NCBI RefSeq assembly: GCF_030209175.1
Contig: NZ_JARVSM010000001.1
Coordinates: 682,001-746,000, forward strand
Reading direction: 5' to 3'
Length of the DNA stretch: 64,000 nt
Source of the DNA: Pseudomonas sp. efr-133-TYG-5
Lineage (GTDB): Bacteria > Pseudomonadota > Gammaproteobacteria > Pseudomonadales > Pseudomonadaceae
A program made the position numbers and the translations under genes. The notes under the pieces were generated by a model. It did no database searches. It was not told the DNA's origin and was given only the letters and a program-made list of their open reading frames with translations. The number at the start of each line of letters is the position of its first letter. The first letter of the stretch is position 1. Below, piece after piece: positions 29,226-39,500 of the stretch.

Positions 29226-30023
29226 TCAGAACCGCGTGCTCTTGAGAAATTCCGCCAGCCGCGGTGATTGCGGACGCTCGAACAGTTCCTTGGGCGGCCC
29301 CTGCTCTTCGATGCGTCCCTGATTCATGAAAACGATCTTGTCCGACACCTCGAAGGCGAAGCGCATTTCGTGGGTCACCAGCAACATGGTCATGCCGTCC
29401 TCGGCCAGGCCCTTGATCACGTTCAGCACTTCACCGACCAGCTCCGGGTCGAGGGCCGAAGTGACTTCGTCGAAGAGCATCAGGCTGGGGTTCATCGCAA
29501 TTGCCCGGGCAATCGCCACGCGCTGCTGCTGACCGCCGGACAACTGCCCGGGAAAGTGATTGCGCCGCTCCAGCAGCCCCACCCGCTCCAGCCATTTCTC
29601 GGCGAGCGCCACAGCCTGGTCCTTGTGCATTTTCTTCACCTTGAGCAGCCCCAGGGTGACGTTCTGCAACGCAGTCAGGTGTGGAAACAGGTTGAATTGC
29701 TGGAACGCCATGCCGGTCATCGCGCGATGGCGGGCGATGACTTTTTCCGCGTGGCGCACACGCTTGCCGTTAACCTCGTCATAGCCGATGGATTCGCCGT
29801 CGAGCAGGATCTGCCCGCCCTGGAATTCCTCGAGCATGTTCACGCAGCGCAGCAGCGTGGTCTTGCCCGAACCGCTGGAGCCGATCAGCGTCACCACGTT
29901 GCCGCGCTGCATGCTCAGATCGACGCCCTTGAGCACTTCGACGGCGCCGTATTGTTTGTGCAGGCCACGGATGTCCAGCAGCGGCTGAGCGCTCTGAACG
30001 TTGGAAACTTGAGCTTGAGTCAT
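29226..30023 (-). CDS. Polar amino acid ABC transporter ATPase
   Basis: 265 residues of the HisP/GlnQ class, with Walker [10 protein letters not shown], signature [14 protein letters not shown], Walker [13 protein letters not shown] and the H-loop [13 protein letters not shown]. It energises import by the two permeases upstream; its ATG overlaps the stop of the adjacent permease gene by 4 bases. Substrate specificity is not visible from the ATPase. Confidence 0.94.
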   Translation of the reverse strand: MTQAQVSNVQSAQPLLDIRGLHKQYGAVEVLKGVDLSMQRGNVVTLIGSSGSGKTTLLRCVNMLEEFQGGQILLDGESIGYDEVNGKRVRHAEKVIARHRAMTGMAFQQFNLFPHLTALQNVTLGLLKVKKMHKDQAVALAEKWLERVGLLERRNHFPGQLSGGQQQRVAIARAIAMNPSLMLFDEVTSALDPELVGEVLNVIKGLAEDGMTMLLVTHEMRFAFEVSDKIVFMNQGRIEEQGPPKELFERPQSPRLAEFLKSTRF

Positions 30024-30682
30024 GGCAGGGCCACCCGCTTTTCAATGTGCCGGCCGAGTAATTCGATGCCGTAGTTGATGACGAAGAACAGAAAACCGGC
30101 GAACAGGTAGAACTCCAGGGTCATGAACGTCCGGGCGATGATCTGCTGGGTGCTGAGCAGCAACTCGGCCACGCCGATCACCGAGAGCAAGGTCGAGGCC
30201 TTGACGATTTCCGTGGACGAGTTGACCCAGGTCGGCAGGATCTGCCGCAGCGCCTGGGGCAACAGCACGTAGCCCAGAGACTGGTAGAACGTCAGGCCGA
30301 TGGCCTTGCTCGCTTCCATCTGCCCGCGCGGCAACGCCTGCAGGGCACCGCGCACAATCTCGGCGACGTGCGACCCGCAAAACAGCGTGAGGCCCAACGC
30401 ACCGGCCTGAAACGCACTGATCTGCCAACCGAGCGCCGGCGCCATGTAGAAGCAGGCCAGCACCAGGACGAACACCGGGGTGCCGCGAATGATGTCGACG
30501 TAAAAGCGGAACGGCGCGCGCATCCAGAATCTGCCGTAGGTCAGCACCAGACCGGCGACCACACCGAGCAGCGTGCCGAACAGGATCGCCAGTGCCGACA
30601 CCTGCACACTGGTCAGAAAGCCTTGCCACAACGTTTCGCGTGCAACCCACAACGCATGCAACCAACTGGGGGATTCGTACAT
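30020..30682 (-). CDS. Polar amino acid ABC transporter permease
   Basis: HisM/GlnP-type permease, 220 residues with about five helices. It includes [21 protein letters not shown], which carries the RGTP motif typical of the amino acid class, and the loop [28 protein letters not shown] that docks on the ATPase. It overlaps the ATPase gene by 4 bases and lies 9 bases after the second permease gene. Confidence 0.94.
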   Translation of the reverse strand: MYESPSWLHALWVARETLWQGFLTSVQVSALAILFGTLLGVVAGLVLTYGRFWMRAPFRFYVDIIRGTPVFVLVLACFYMAPALGWQISAFQAGALGLTLFCGSHVAEIVRGALQALPRGQMEASKAIGLTFYQSLGYVLLPQALRQILPTWVNSSTEIVKASTLLSVIGVAELLLSTQQIIARTFMTLEFYLFAGFLFFVINYGIELLGRHIEKRVALP

Positions 30683-30691
30683 CGCAGCCTC

Positions 30692-31354
30692 CTAGCGGCG
30701 GATCGCCAGACGCCGCTCGAGATAACGCAGCAGCATGGCGATGAGGTAACAGGCCGCGACATACAACGCCGTGGTGACCAGCCAGGTTTCGATCACCCGG
30801 TAGCTCTCGACGTTGATCTTGCGCGCGTAATAGGTCAGCTCCGGCACCGCGATCGCGGCGGCCAGCGACGAGTCCTTGAACAGCGAGATGAAGTTGTTCG
30901 ACAACGCCGGCAGCACGTTGCGCAGCATCACCGGCACGGTGACGTAGGCCTTCACCTGCCATTCGCCCAGACCGATGGCCAGCCCGGCTTCGCGCTGGCC
31001 CTTGGGAATGCTCAGCAGGCCGCCGCGGAACACTTCGGTCAGATACGCCCCGGCGTACAGCGACAGCGTGATGATGAACGAGGGAATCTTGTCCAGAAGG
31101 ATTCCCAGGCTCGGCAAGGCAAAGTAGATCAACAGAATCAACACCAGGATCGGCGTGTTACGGATCACCGTGACATACACCGAGGCCAGCACCCGCAGGG
31201 CGCGATGCTTCGAGAGCAAGGCAAACGCCATCAGCAGGCCGATCACGCAACCGATGGCGATCGACACCAGCGCCAGCTCCAGGCCCAGACCGAGCCCCGC
31301 CAGCAAGGTGTCGAAATCGCGCCACACGGCGGCAAAGTTCAACTGATAGTTCAT
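30692..31354 (-). CDS. Polar amino acid ABC transporter permease
   Basis: The other membrane subunit, 220 residues. It has VIRNTPILVLILLIYFALP (the N/G-TP motif of the class) and the EAA-type loop REAGLAIGLGEWQVKAYVTVPVMLRNVLP. It is similar in length to, but clearly distinct from, the permease at 30020, as usual for heterodimeric importers. Confidence 0.94.
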   Translation of the reverse strand: MNYQLNFAAVWRDFDTLLAGLGLGLELALVSIAIGCVIGLLMAFALLSKHRALRVLASVYVTVIRNTPILVLILLIYFALPSLGILLDKIPSFIITLSLYAGAYLTEVFRGGLLSIPKGQREAGLAIGLGEWQVKAYVTVPVMLRNVLPALSNNFISLFKDSSLAAAIAVPELTYYARKINVESYRVIETWLVTTALYVAACYLIAMLLRYLERRLAIRR

Positions 31355-31405
31355 GGTTCGCAGTACCTTGAGCGGGGCGCGTGATGGCGCCCCACTCTCA
31401 CGGGA

Positions 31406-32254
31406 TCATTTGAATTCGACAGGGAAACCGATGGCGGGCGATGGCAGATCCACGCCGAACCATTGCTTGAACGATGCCGCGTAAGTCGGGAATTCAACGC
31501 CGGTCATGGCTTCATGCAGGGTGGTGTTGACGAAGTTCAGCCAGTCCTGGTCGCCGCGCTTGACCGCGCAGGCATAGGTCTGCGGGCTCCAGGCGTAGGT
31601 CGGGCTGCGATAGCGGCCAGGGTTCTGCACCATCAGGTATTTGACCGAAGACTGGTCGGTGGCGGCGGCATCGGCGCGACCGGAGTTCACCGCCTGATAC
31701 ATGAGGTCGACGCTGTCGTACTGATCGACCTTGGCCTTGGGCAGCGCCTGATGCACCAGCTCCTCGGCATACACGTTCTGCAGCACGGCCACGGTGACGC
31801 TGTCGCCGGCGGCTTGCAGGTCTTCGATTTCCTTGTACTTGCTGTTGGCCGGCAGCAGCAGACCGACGCCTTCGCGGTAGTACGGCAGGGTGAACGCCAC
31901 TTGCTGCGCGCGACTGGCGGTAACGGTGATGAACTGGCAGCTCATGTCGACCTTGTCGGTGAGCAGGTTGGGGATCCGCGCATCGGACGACTGCACGACG
32001 AACTCGACCTTGCTCGGGTCATTGAACAGCCCCTTGGCCACCATCCTGGCGATGTCGATATCGAAACCCTGCAACTTGCCGTCCGCGCCCTGGAAGTGCC
32101 ACGGCGCATTGGTGCTGCCGGTGCCGACGATCAGTTTTCCACGGGCCAGGACGCTGTCGAGCTTGCTGTCGGCCGCCTGGGCCGCAGCCATGACAGCGGA
32201 GGAAGCCGCGAGAACAAAAACACATGCTTTGAACAAGGAAGGTCGGCGATGCAT
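31406..32254 (-). CDS. ABC transporter periplasmic substrate-binding protein, family 3
   Basis: 282 residues with a signal peptide (basic MHRRPSLFK, hydrophobic core, cleavage after AAAQA). The mature SBP3 fold is shown by GKLIVGTGSTNAPWHFQGADGKLQGFDIDIARMVAKGLF and a second lobe with VAVLQNVYAEELV. It is the first gene of the minus-strand transport and catabolic unit. The ligand is unknown; the downstream enzymes suggest a polar amino acid or amino sugar acid. Confidence 0.92.
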   Translation of the reverse strand: MHRRPSLFKACVFVLAASSAVMAAAQAADSKLDSVLARGKLIVGTGSTNAPWHFQGADGKLQGFDIDIARMVAKGLFNDPSKVEFVVQSSDARIPNLLTDKVDMSCQFITVTASRAQQVAFTLPYYREGVGLLLPANSKYKEIEDLQAAGDSVTVAVLQNVYAEELVHQALPKAKVDQYDSVDLMYQAVNSGRADAAATDQSSVKYLMVQNPGRYRSPTYAWSPQTYACAVKRGDQDWLNFVNTTLHEAMTGVEFPTYAASFKQWFGVDLPSPAIGFPVEFK

Positions 32255-32279
32255 GGCAAGCACTCCAGAATGATGTTTA

Positions 32280-32295
32280 TTCCGCTATACCGGAA
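32280..32295. promoter_or_regulatory. Candidate IclR-type operator
   Basis: TTCCGCTATACCGGAA is a near-perfect 16-base palindrome, 26 bases upstream of the substrate-binding protein start. TATTCCG at 32278-32284 is also mirrored by CGGAATA at 32311-32317, giving a second half site one helical interval away. It is the only strong palindrome found in the promoter region of this unit. Confidence 0.5.
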
Positions 32296-32504
32296 CACGG
32301 TTTGTTACTACGGAATAGACAGCAGAAAGTGTGCCACAGGATTCGCCGGGAATCTGCAGCGGATTGAAAGTCTCGTTGAATCAAGAGGATGCGCGAAGCA
32401 CCGGAGCGCGAGTGACACGTCGCCAGTCAGGGGTGGCGCTACCGTTGGCCACACACCACGGGTATTCGGGCCACATTGCGGGGCGCGCGCACGACGATGG
32501 CGCA

Positions 32505-32536
32505 CCCCGCACCTGTCAACTCTGACAGGTGCGGGG
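32505..32536. other. Strong hairpin upstream of the thioredoxin-like gene
   Basis: CCCCGCACCTGTCA and TGACAGGTGCGGGG form a perfect 14-pair stem with a 4-base loop, 56 bases before the start at 32593. There is no U-run, so it is not a standard terminator. It could be an operator for a dimeric regulator or a 5-prime UTR structure. Confidence 0.5.
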
Positions 32537-32592
32537 CAGCGTCGGCTGGTTTACCGTCTAGCCGTCCCGTCAGCTTCGCCAAGGAGGCTTCA

Positions 32593-33024
32593 ATGAACCC
32601 TTCAACGTCGTACGCGGCACTCCCGCCGTCCTACCGCAAGGCGCTGAAAACCTGGCGCCCGGTGATCCTCTACTTCGCCAATGAGCGCTGCGCGGCGTGC
32701 GAATGGGCAGGCCCGGTGTTTCGCCAGATCGCCGAGCCGTATCGCCACCGCGCCAGCATCTACATGCTCAACACCAGCGAATCGCCACGCCACCCGCAAG
32801 TCACCGGCACGCCGACCGTGCTGTTCTATCGCCACGGCAAACTGCTGAAAAAACTCAAAGGCATCGGCAGCGAGGAAACCCTGGCGCAGCACTTCGCCGC
32901 ACATATCGGCAGGGTCAAGGCGCCCGCCCCGCGCCGCAAACCTGCGCATGACCTGCTTTGGCTGCGCGGCACCCTGCGTACTCTGCGCACCATCAAGGAC
33001 AAACGGCGCAGGAACTTTTCCTGA
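32593..33024 (+). CDS. Thioredoxin-fold protein with basic C-terminal tail
   Basis: 143 residues. RPVILYFANERCAACEWAGPVF carries a CxxC (Cys-Ala-Ala-Cys) in the thioredoxin position, and TGTPTVLFYRHGKLLKKLKG contains the cis-proline loop, so a redox role is likely. The usual WCGPC is replaced by RCAACEW. The last 35 residues are rich in Arg and Lys (APAPRRKPAH; RTIKDKRRRNFS), which is unusual. AAGGAGG is placed ideally before the ATG. No partner is adjacent; the next operon starts 175 bases on. Confidence 0.82.
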   Translation: MNPSTSYAALPPSYRKALKTWRPVILYFANERCAACEWAGPVFRQIAEPYRHRASIYMLNTSESPRHPQVTGTPTVLFYRHGKLLKKLKGIGSEETLAQHFAAHIGRVKAPAPRRKPAHDLLWLRGTLRTLRTIKDKRRRNFS

Positions 33025-33151
33025 AAGTGCCACCTAAATGCCTTCACCCGTTGGCACTTTCGTTCCAGTTGATCTGTAACAACTCGCCGCGAAGGCCTAT
33101 TGGACAAGCTCCAATACGGCTGCTTTCATTTATTTCTCAGTAAGAGATAGC

Positions 33152-33175
33152 GCACCAGGTTCTGCGGCCTGGTGC
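33152..33175 (+). other. Hairpin in the leader of the wecB-nfr operon
   Basis: GCACCAGG and CCTGGTGC form an 8-pair stem, 25 bases before the wecB-like start. No U-run follows. It may be an operator or an RNA element controlling this exopolysaccharide operon. Confidence 0.35.
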
Positions 33176-33199
33176 CTTGCCATGTCCCAGGAGGGGTCA

Positions 33200-34354
33200 A
33201 TGTCTTTTAACGTCATGATGGTTTTCGGTACTCGCCCGGAGGCTATCAAAATGGCCCCGTTGGCCCGGGTACTGCGCCAGTGGCCCGATATCCAGCTGAA
33301 TATCTGCTCCACCGGCCAGCACCGGGAGATGCTCACCCAGGTTCTCGATGCCTTTGAACTGAGCGTCGACGAAGACCTGCAAGTCATGACCCAGGGTCAG
33401 ACCCTCAACGGTCTTTCGCAACATCTGCTCGCAGCACTCGATCAAGCCTACGAACGGGTAAAGCCCGACATCGTGCTGGTCCATGGCGATACCACCACCA
33501 GCTTCATCGCCGCCCTCGCCGCTTTCAACCGTCAACTGCCCATTGGTCATGTCGAAGCCGGTCTGCGCACGGGCAACCTGCGGGCGCCATGGCCGGAAGA
33601 AGCCAATCGGCGCCTGACCGGGGTAATCGCCGACCTGCACTTCCCGCCCACCTCGAAATCGGCAGCCAATCTGCTGCGCGAAGGCGTGCCGCAAGAGCAC
33701 ATCGAAATCACCGGTAACACCGTGATCGATGCCTTGCTGTGGATGCGCGAGCACCAACGGCAGACCGATTGGCGCCCCGCTGCCGACTCGCCGCTGGCTG
33801 CGCTCGACGATAACCGCCGGATGATCCTGGTCACCAGCCACCGCCGGGAAAACCTCGGTGACGGTTTCCGCAATATCTGCCAGGCACTGGCCGAGCTGGC
33901 CGAACATTACCCGGACGTACAGTGGGTCTATCCGGTGCACCTCAATCCGCTGGTGCAGGAAGTGGTATACGGCATGCTCGCCGACAAACCGAACATCTAC
34001 CTGGTGCCCCCGCAGGACTACCCCAACTTCGTCTGGTTGATGGGCCGGGCCCATTTCATCCTTACCGATTCCGGCGGCGTCCAGGAGGAGGCACCGGCCA
34101 TCGGCAAACCGCTGCTGGTGTTGCGCGATGTCACCGAACGGCCGTCCGTCCTGGAAAGCGGCACCCTGCTGCTGGTGGGCACCGACAGGGCCCGCATCGT
34201 CCATGAGGCGCGTCAATTGCTCGATGACGAACAAACCTACAAGCGCATGAGCCGCGTGCATTTCCCCTATGGCGACGGCCACGCCAGTGAACTCATCGCC
34301 ACCCGCCTGCACGCCTGGCTGAGCGCACGCTCGGCGGCGGGTAGCGACGTATGA
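33200..34354 (+). CDS. wecB: UDP-N-acetylglucosamine 2-epimerase (non-hydrolysing)
   Basis: 384 residues interconverting UDP-GlcNAc and UDP-ManNAc. Family features are VMMVFGTRPEAIKMAPL, TGQHREML, VLVHGDTTTSFIAALAAFN, GHVEAGLRTGN, TSHRRENLG and LTDSGGVQEEAPAIGKPLLVLRDVTERP. AGGAGGGG precedes the ATG. The stop region overlaps the start of nfrB by 4 bases. In the E. coli NGR pathway WecB makes the UDP-ManNAc used by NfrB, and here the gene heads the same operon. A duplicate elsewhere for O-antigen or common antigen synthesis is possible. Confidence 0.95.
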   Translation: MSFNVMMVFGTRPEAIKMAPLARVLRQWPDIQLNICSTGQHREMLTQVLDAFELSVDEDLQVMTQGQTLNGLSQHLLAALDQAYERVKPDIVLVHGDTTTSFIAALAAFNRQLPIGHVEAGLRTGNLRAPWPEEANRRLTGVIADLHFPPTSKSAANLLREGVPQEHIEITGNTVIDALLWMREHQRQTDWRPAADSPLAALDDNRRMILVTSHRRENLGDGFRNICQALAELAEHYPDVQWVYPVHLNPLVQEVVYGMLADKPNIYLVPPQDYPNFVWLMGRAHFILTDSGGVQEEAPAIGKPLLVLRDVTERPSVLESGTLLLVGTDRARIVHEARQLLDDEQTYKRMSRVHFPYGDGHASELIATRLHAWLSARSAAGSDV

Positions 34355-36525
34355 GCCTGGGCTGGGTCGATTTCTTCGCGTATGTGCTGTTCGGTCTGAA
34401 GTATGTGGCGATTGCCCTCGCCCTGCTGATGTTCATCCTCGGCCTCGATGACCTGTTCATCGATCTGGTGTACTGGACCCGCAAATTCATCCGCCGCTGG
34501 CGTATCTACGAAAAATTCAAGCGTGCCGATGAGCAGCGCCTGTATTCGATTGCCGAAAAGCCCCTGGCGATCATGGTCCCGGCGTGGAACGAAGTCGGCG
34601 TGGTCGGCGAGATGGCACGTCTGGCCGCCTCGTCCATCGACTACGAGAACTATCAGATCTTCGTCGGCACCTACCCCAACGACGCCGACACCCAGGCCGA
34701 CGTCGACGCGGTGTGCCAGCACTATCCCAACGTGCACAAAGTGGTCTGTGCCCGCCCCGGTCCGACCAGCAAGGCGGACTGCCTGAACAACATCATCGAC
34801 GCGATCCTGCGCTTTGAAAGCGAAGCCAGAATCGAGTTCGCCGGGTTCATCCTGCACGATGCCGAAGACGTGATTTCGCCAATGGAGTTGCGCCTGTTCA
34901 ACTACCTGCTGCCCAACAAGGATCTGATCCAGATCCCGGTCTATCCCTATGCGCCGGAGTGGAAAGGCTTCACCGCCGGCCACTACGTCGACGAGTTCGC
35001 GGAAAACCATGGCAAGGACGTGATCGTGCGCGAGGCCCTGACTGGCCAGGTGCCAAGTGCCGGCGTCGGCACCTGCTTCAGCCGCCGGGCGATCAGCGCA
35101 CTGCTCGAGGATGGCGACGGCATCGCTTTCGATGTGCAGAGTCTCACCGAAGACTACGACATCGGGTTTCGCCTCAAACAGAAAGGCATGAAGTGCATCT
35201 TCGCCCGCTACTCGGTGAGTGATCCGAAACTGGCGCTGGAACAGCCCTGGGTCTTCGGCATGAACCGCGAGTTCTCGCAGGTGATCTGCGTGCGTGAACA
35301 TTTCCCGCGGGACCTGCAGCACGCGATCCGGCAGAAGTCGCGCTGGATCGTCGGGATTGTCTTCCAGGGCACCAAGAACCTCGGCTGGAGTCGCAAGGGC
35401 CTGCTCAACTACTTTCTCTGGCGCGACCGTCGCGGCCTGATCGCCTACCTGCTGAGCTTCCTGGTCAACCTGCTGTTTCTGGTGCTGCTGGTCATGTGGG
35501 CGGTCACCGTAATCTCGCCGGATTCGTGGCGCTATCCATCGATCCTCGCCGACAGCTCACTGCTCTCCGTACTGCTCTGGCTCAACGGCCTGATGCTGCT
35601 CAATCGGCTGTTCCAGCGTGGCTGGTTCGTCACGCGTTATTACGGCCTGACCGAAGGTCTGTTGTCGGCCCCACGGATGATGTGGAGCAACTTCGTCAAC
35701 TTCTTCGCCAACCTGCGCGCCCTGCGTCAGGTCATGGAAATGGGCGACTCGCGGCGGGTGGCCTGGGACAAGACCACCCATGAATTCCCGGCACTGACCA
35801 AGGCGCAGCGCACCCCGCTGGGCCAGCGCCTGGTGGAAAAAGGCTTGCTCAGCGAAGAACAGCTGAGCGTGGCGATCACCAGCCCGGTGCGCCGTCGCCT
35901 CGGTCGAGAACTGCTGCTGCGTGAATACATCGACAGCACGCAACTGGTCCAGGCCCTGGCCGAACAACTGGACCTGGAGTGGGCGCCGCTCAATCCGTTC
36001 AAGCTCGATCGACGCCTGATCGCCGCCGTGCCACGCCGGGTCGCCTCGCACTACGGCGTGCTGCCGGTAGGCGAAGAAGGCGACACCCTGCTGCTGGCCT
36101 CGGAAGGTCCGGTCAGCCAGGTTTCGCTCGGTGCGATCAGCCGCCAATTGCAACGCCCGGTGCGCTGCCGACTCGCGCCTCAGGGCCGCGTCACCCTGGG
36201 AATCCGCTACTGGTACGCCAGTCCCCGGCAAAATGAGGAAGTGCGTCATATGCTTGAAGTGCTCGAGCGTCATCAGGACGATGACGCCCTGCTGGAACGC
36301 GTCAGCCGCCATCAGGTGCTGCTCGGCAACCTGCTGCAGGTACGCGGTATGGTGCCGCCAACCCTGTTCAACCAGGCCTTGATCGATTTCGACGCCGAAA
36401 CCATGTCACTCGGTGAGCACCTGATTTCCCGCGGCATGATTACCCAGGAGGTCCTGCAGCAGGCACTCGCCGATCAGGCCAGCGAACAGCAAGCCGCCTA
36501 CCGTATTGTCCGGGAGGTCGCATGA
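34351..36525 (+). CDS. nfrB: c-di-GMP-responsive glycosyltransferase NfrB
   Basis: Inner-membrane family 2 glycosyltransferase of 724 residues. N-terminal helices lie at about 12-40. The GT core has IMVPAWNEVG, HDAED (169-173), TEDYD (266-270) and a processive-type QKSRW (328-332). Further helices follow at about 365-390 and 405-420. The C-terminal part carries MshEN c-di-GMP-binding motifs: LGQRLVEKGLLSEEQLSVAI and RLGRELLLREYIDSTQLVQAL near 490-540. A further pair, LLGNLLQVRGMVPPTLFNQAL and SLGEHLISRGMITQEVLQQA, lies near 655-710. In E. coli NfrB is activated by c-di-GMP and makes a ManNAc-containing glycan. Confidence 0.93.
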   Translation: MSLGWVDFFAYVLFGLKYVAIALALLMFILGLDDLFIDLVYWTRKFIRRWRIYEKFKRADEQRLYSIAEKPLAIMVPAWNEVGVVGEMARLAASSIDYENYQIFVGTYPNDADTQADVDAVCQHYPNVHKVVCARPGPTSKADCLNNIIDAILRFESEARIEFAGFILHDAEDVISPMELRLFNYLLPNKDLIQIPVYPYAPEWKGFTAGHYVDEFAENHGKDVIVREALTGQVPSAGVGTCFSRRAISALLEDGDGIAFDVQSLTEDYDIGFRLKQKGMKCIFARYSVSDPKLALEQPWVFGMNREFSQVICVREHFPRDLQHAIRQKSRWIVGIVFQGTKNLGWSRKGLLNYFLWRDRRGLIAYLLSFLVNLLFLVLLVMWAVTVISPDSWRYPSILADSSLLSVLLWLNGLMLLNRLFQRGWFVTRYYGLTEGLLSAPRMMWSNFVNFFANLRALRQVMEMGDSRRVAWDKTTHEFPALTKAQRTPLGQRLVEKGLLSEEQLSVAITSPVRRRLGRELLLREYIDSTQLVQALAEQLDLEWAPLNPFKLDRRLIAAVPRRVASHYGVLPVGEEGDTLLLASEGPVSQVSLGAISRQLQRPVRCRLAPQGRVTLGIRYWYASPRQNEEVRHMLEVLERHQDDDALLERVSRHQVLLGNLLQVRGMVPPTLFNQALIDFDAETMSLGEHLISRGMITQEVLQQALADQASEQQAAYRIVREVA

Positions 36526-39500
36526 AGCCGGTACCGCGCAACACCCTGCTGATCGGCGGCCTGTTACTGGGTCTGAGCGCCGGCAGCACGCTGCACGCGG
36601 CAGCGCTGAGCGACTTCGAGCAGTTCCGCAGCTACCCCTATATGGATCGCAGCTACCGCGAGGCGAAAAAAGGCAACTGGAAAGAAGTCGAACGGCTGAT
36701 GCGCCATTTGCTGGAAAAGGTGCCGAAAAACGAAGAGGCCCGAACATTGCTGGTCGAGTCGCTGGCCAGGCAGCGGCGCTACAAGGAAGCGCTGCAAGCA
36801 TTGCCCAACGACAGCGAAGCGCTGCTCGACCTGCGCCTGACCTGGATCGAACAGGATCCGCCGAGCAGCAGTCAGGTCGAAAGCTGGATGGCCAGCAGCA
36901 GCCTCAACGACCGCGTGCGTCTATGGCAGGCCTACAGCCTGAGCCTGGCCAAGTTCGGCGGTGCAGCCAAGGCCCATGACTGGCTAGCGCAACTGGCCCC
37001 CCAGGGCGACGACAACATTCTGCGACTGGCGCGGGCCAACTGGTCCGAACAACTGCGCGACTGGAGCGGCACCATCGAGCAACTGGCGCCGCTGGCCGCG
37101 CGCGGGCAACTCGATGGCGAAGCCTGGCAACGGCTGGCCAACGCCTATGTGCAGCGCCTCGACGAAAAACCCTTGCAGCAATTGCTCGCGCAGGCGCCGA
37201 GCCCCGAAGCAGCACGCCAGGTGCGCCTGGCGATGATCAATCGCGCCATCGCCGTAGGCCACGAGCAACAGGCTCTGCGCTGGATGCAATCGCTGCCGGC
37301 CTCGGACCTTGCCGATCCGGCGCAACGCCAGCGCCTGTGGGAGCTGGCACGCCAGAGCGAAGACGTGCCGAACGTGCAGCGTTTGAGCAATGACTTGCAG
37401 CGTCCGTGCCTGGAAACCGCCGAATGGCTGTCGCGCCATGACCCGGAAGCCGCGCTGGGGCAGTTACGCGGCTGTCGGCCGTCGGACGATCCGCGCACCT
37501 GGCTGGTGCTTGCCCAACGCCTGCAAGCCACCGACCTGCTGCAAGACACCCGCTTGCCCGAGCCGTGGGACAGCCGTCGCCAGGCACAACTCGTCGACGT
37601 CTGGCAGGAGCAAGGCCAAGACAACAAAGTGAACATCTGGCTCGCCGGCCAGAAACAGACACCCGAGGTGGTCAAGCGGCGGGCCGAGCTGACGCAGAAG
37701 ATGGGGCGCAGCACCGAAGCGCAAACGCTCTGGGAATATCACTATCGGCAGACCGGCAATCTCGATTCGCTGGATCAGGCGACCTATCTGGCGGTCAATT
37801 CAGGCGATCGCGTGCACGCGCAACAACTGCTCGGCAGCGCCTATGACCGTCACGGCGCACGCCTGCCGGCAGCCGCGCGGCAACGCCTGGCCGAACTGTA
37901 TGCCTCGGCGCCGGACACCACGCCCGCCGGGCAACGACGGATCACCTCGCTGCTCGCGCATGTCGACGGTGCTACCCGCGGCCAACTGTTGGCGCAACTG
38001 GCAGAAACCGGCCAATGCACAGTGGTGCAGGACGCCATCGCCGACCATCCGCAAGCAGCGGGCGACTACCGCGCGCTCGGGCGTTGCGCGATGCCGGATC
38101 GTCCGGGGGAAGCGGTGGTGTATTACCGCCAGGCCGAGCGACTCGGCGACCGCGGCAGCCGCCTGCCACTGGCCTACGCCCTGGAAGCCGCCGGTGACTC
38201 CGCCGGTGCGCTGCTGATCTGGCGCAGCCTGCCGACAAGCGAACTCAGCGACAACGCGCGCCTGACCGCCAGTCGCAGCGCCTTGAGCGCCGGTGACTAT
38301 CAGGCCGCAGAAAGCTATTGGCAGCAGAGCACGACCCGGGGTGCCAACGAATGGGCATTGGGTGCGGCCATCGCCGACGCCCGTGGCGACCATTCGCAGG
38401 CCCTGCAGCGGCAACGCCAGGCTTTGCAGCAGGCAGCGGATGCCGGGCATTTCTATGCCGCATCGGTCACCGCACAGAAGGCCGGCGACTTGCCGCAAAG
38501 CACCGCGTGGCTGGCCGAAGCCGTGCGCCGTGAGCCGCAGAACCCGCGTTATCGCGCCGATTACGGCATGCGCCTGGCGGGCGCCGCGTCCCGCGAGGAT
38601 CGCGCGCTGGCAATCCCCTACCTGCAACAGGCCACGCGCGATTTCCCCGAGGATTACCGTCTCGGCGAAACCCTCGCCTGGCGCTACGACGAAGCCGAGA
38701 ACAGCGCCGCAGCCCGCCAGGAACTGCGCCGGGTGATCGATCTGGAACAGTATCCGGTCGCCGCCGACGACGAGGAAGGCAGTATGCAAGCACGGCTTTA
38801 TCGCCAGCGGCGCGCTCATGAAAGCCTGGCGCGGCGTGACAGCCGGACCATCGCCAGTACCTGGTCGCCGGCCGGGGTGTCGACCAACGACTTCGTGCGC
38901 CCGGACGACAGCCAGGGCTCGCGGCGCCGCGCCGACTCGCAGAATGTGCAACTGGCCATGTGGGACCACGCCCTCGGCGACGAACCGAGTCGCGCCGGCA
39001 GTTCCCTGTCGGTGTACGGCCGGGTGCTGCTCGGCGGCCAGGGCCGCTCGAACTATGCGCAATCGCTCGCCGCCGGTGTCGGCCTGCGCTACAAGCCATG
39101 GGGCACACAGAACATCAATTTCTACGGTGAGATCTACAAGCAGAGTCAGTTCAACGATCAGGACGACCATAGCCTGAGCCTCGGCCAGATGCTGGTACCG
39201 GAAAAACTCCTGGAGCAGATCAACGACCATCGCCAGGACGGTCATACCAGCACCGACTACCTGCTGCGCGCCACGGCGTCGTTTCTCGATCAGGGCCGGT
39301 TCCGCAATGACTGGCGGGTGGACGAAAGCGATTGGGAGGAACGCTTCCTCTACCTCGATGCCGCGTGGTGGACCAAGGCAGGCGATCACCAGTGGCTGTC
39401 ACGGTTCCAGCAGGGCCATACGTGGAAACTGCCGTTCAACGGCGCACAAACCCTGATGCCGTACGGCTTCCTCGAGTTCGCCAGCCAGGACCCGAGCAAC

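Noticed and set aside
33012..33034. GAACTT that resembles an AlgU (sigma-22) -35 element before wecB
   Set aside because: The expected TCTGA-type -10 is missing at the right distance, and the site overlaps the end of the preceding coding sequence.
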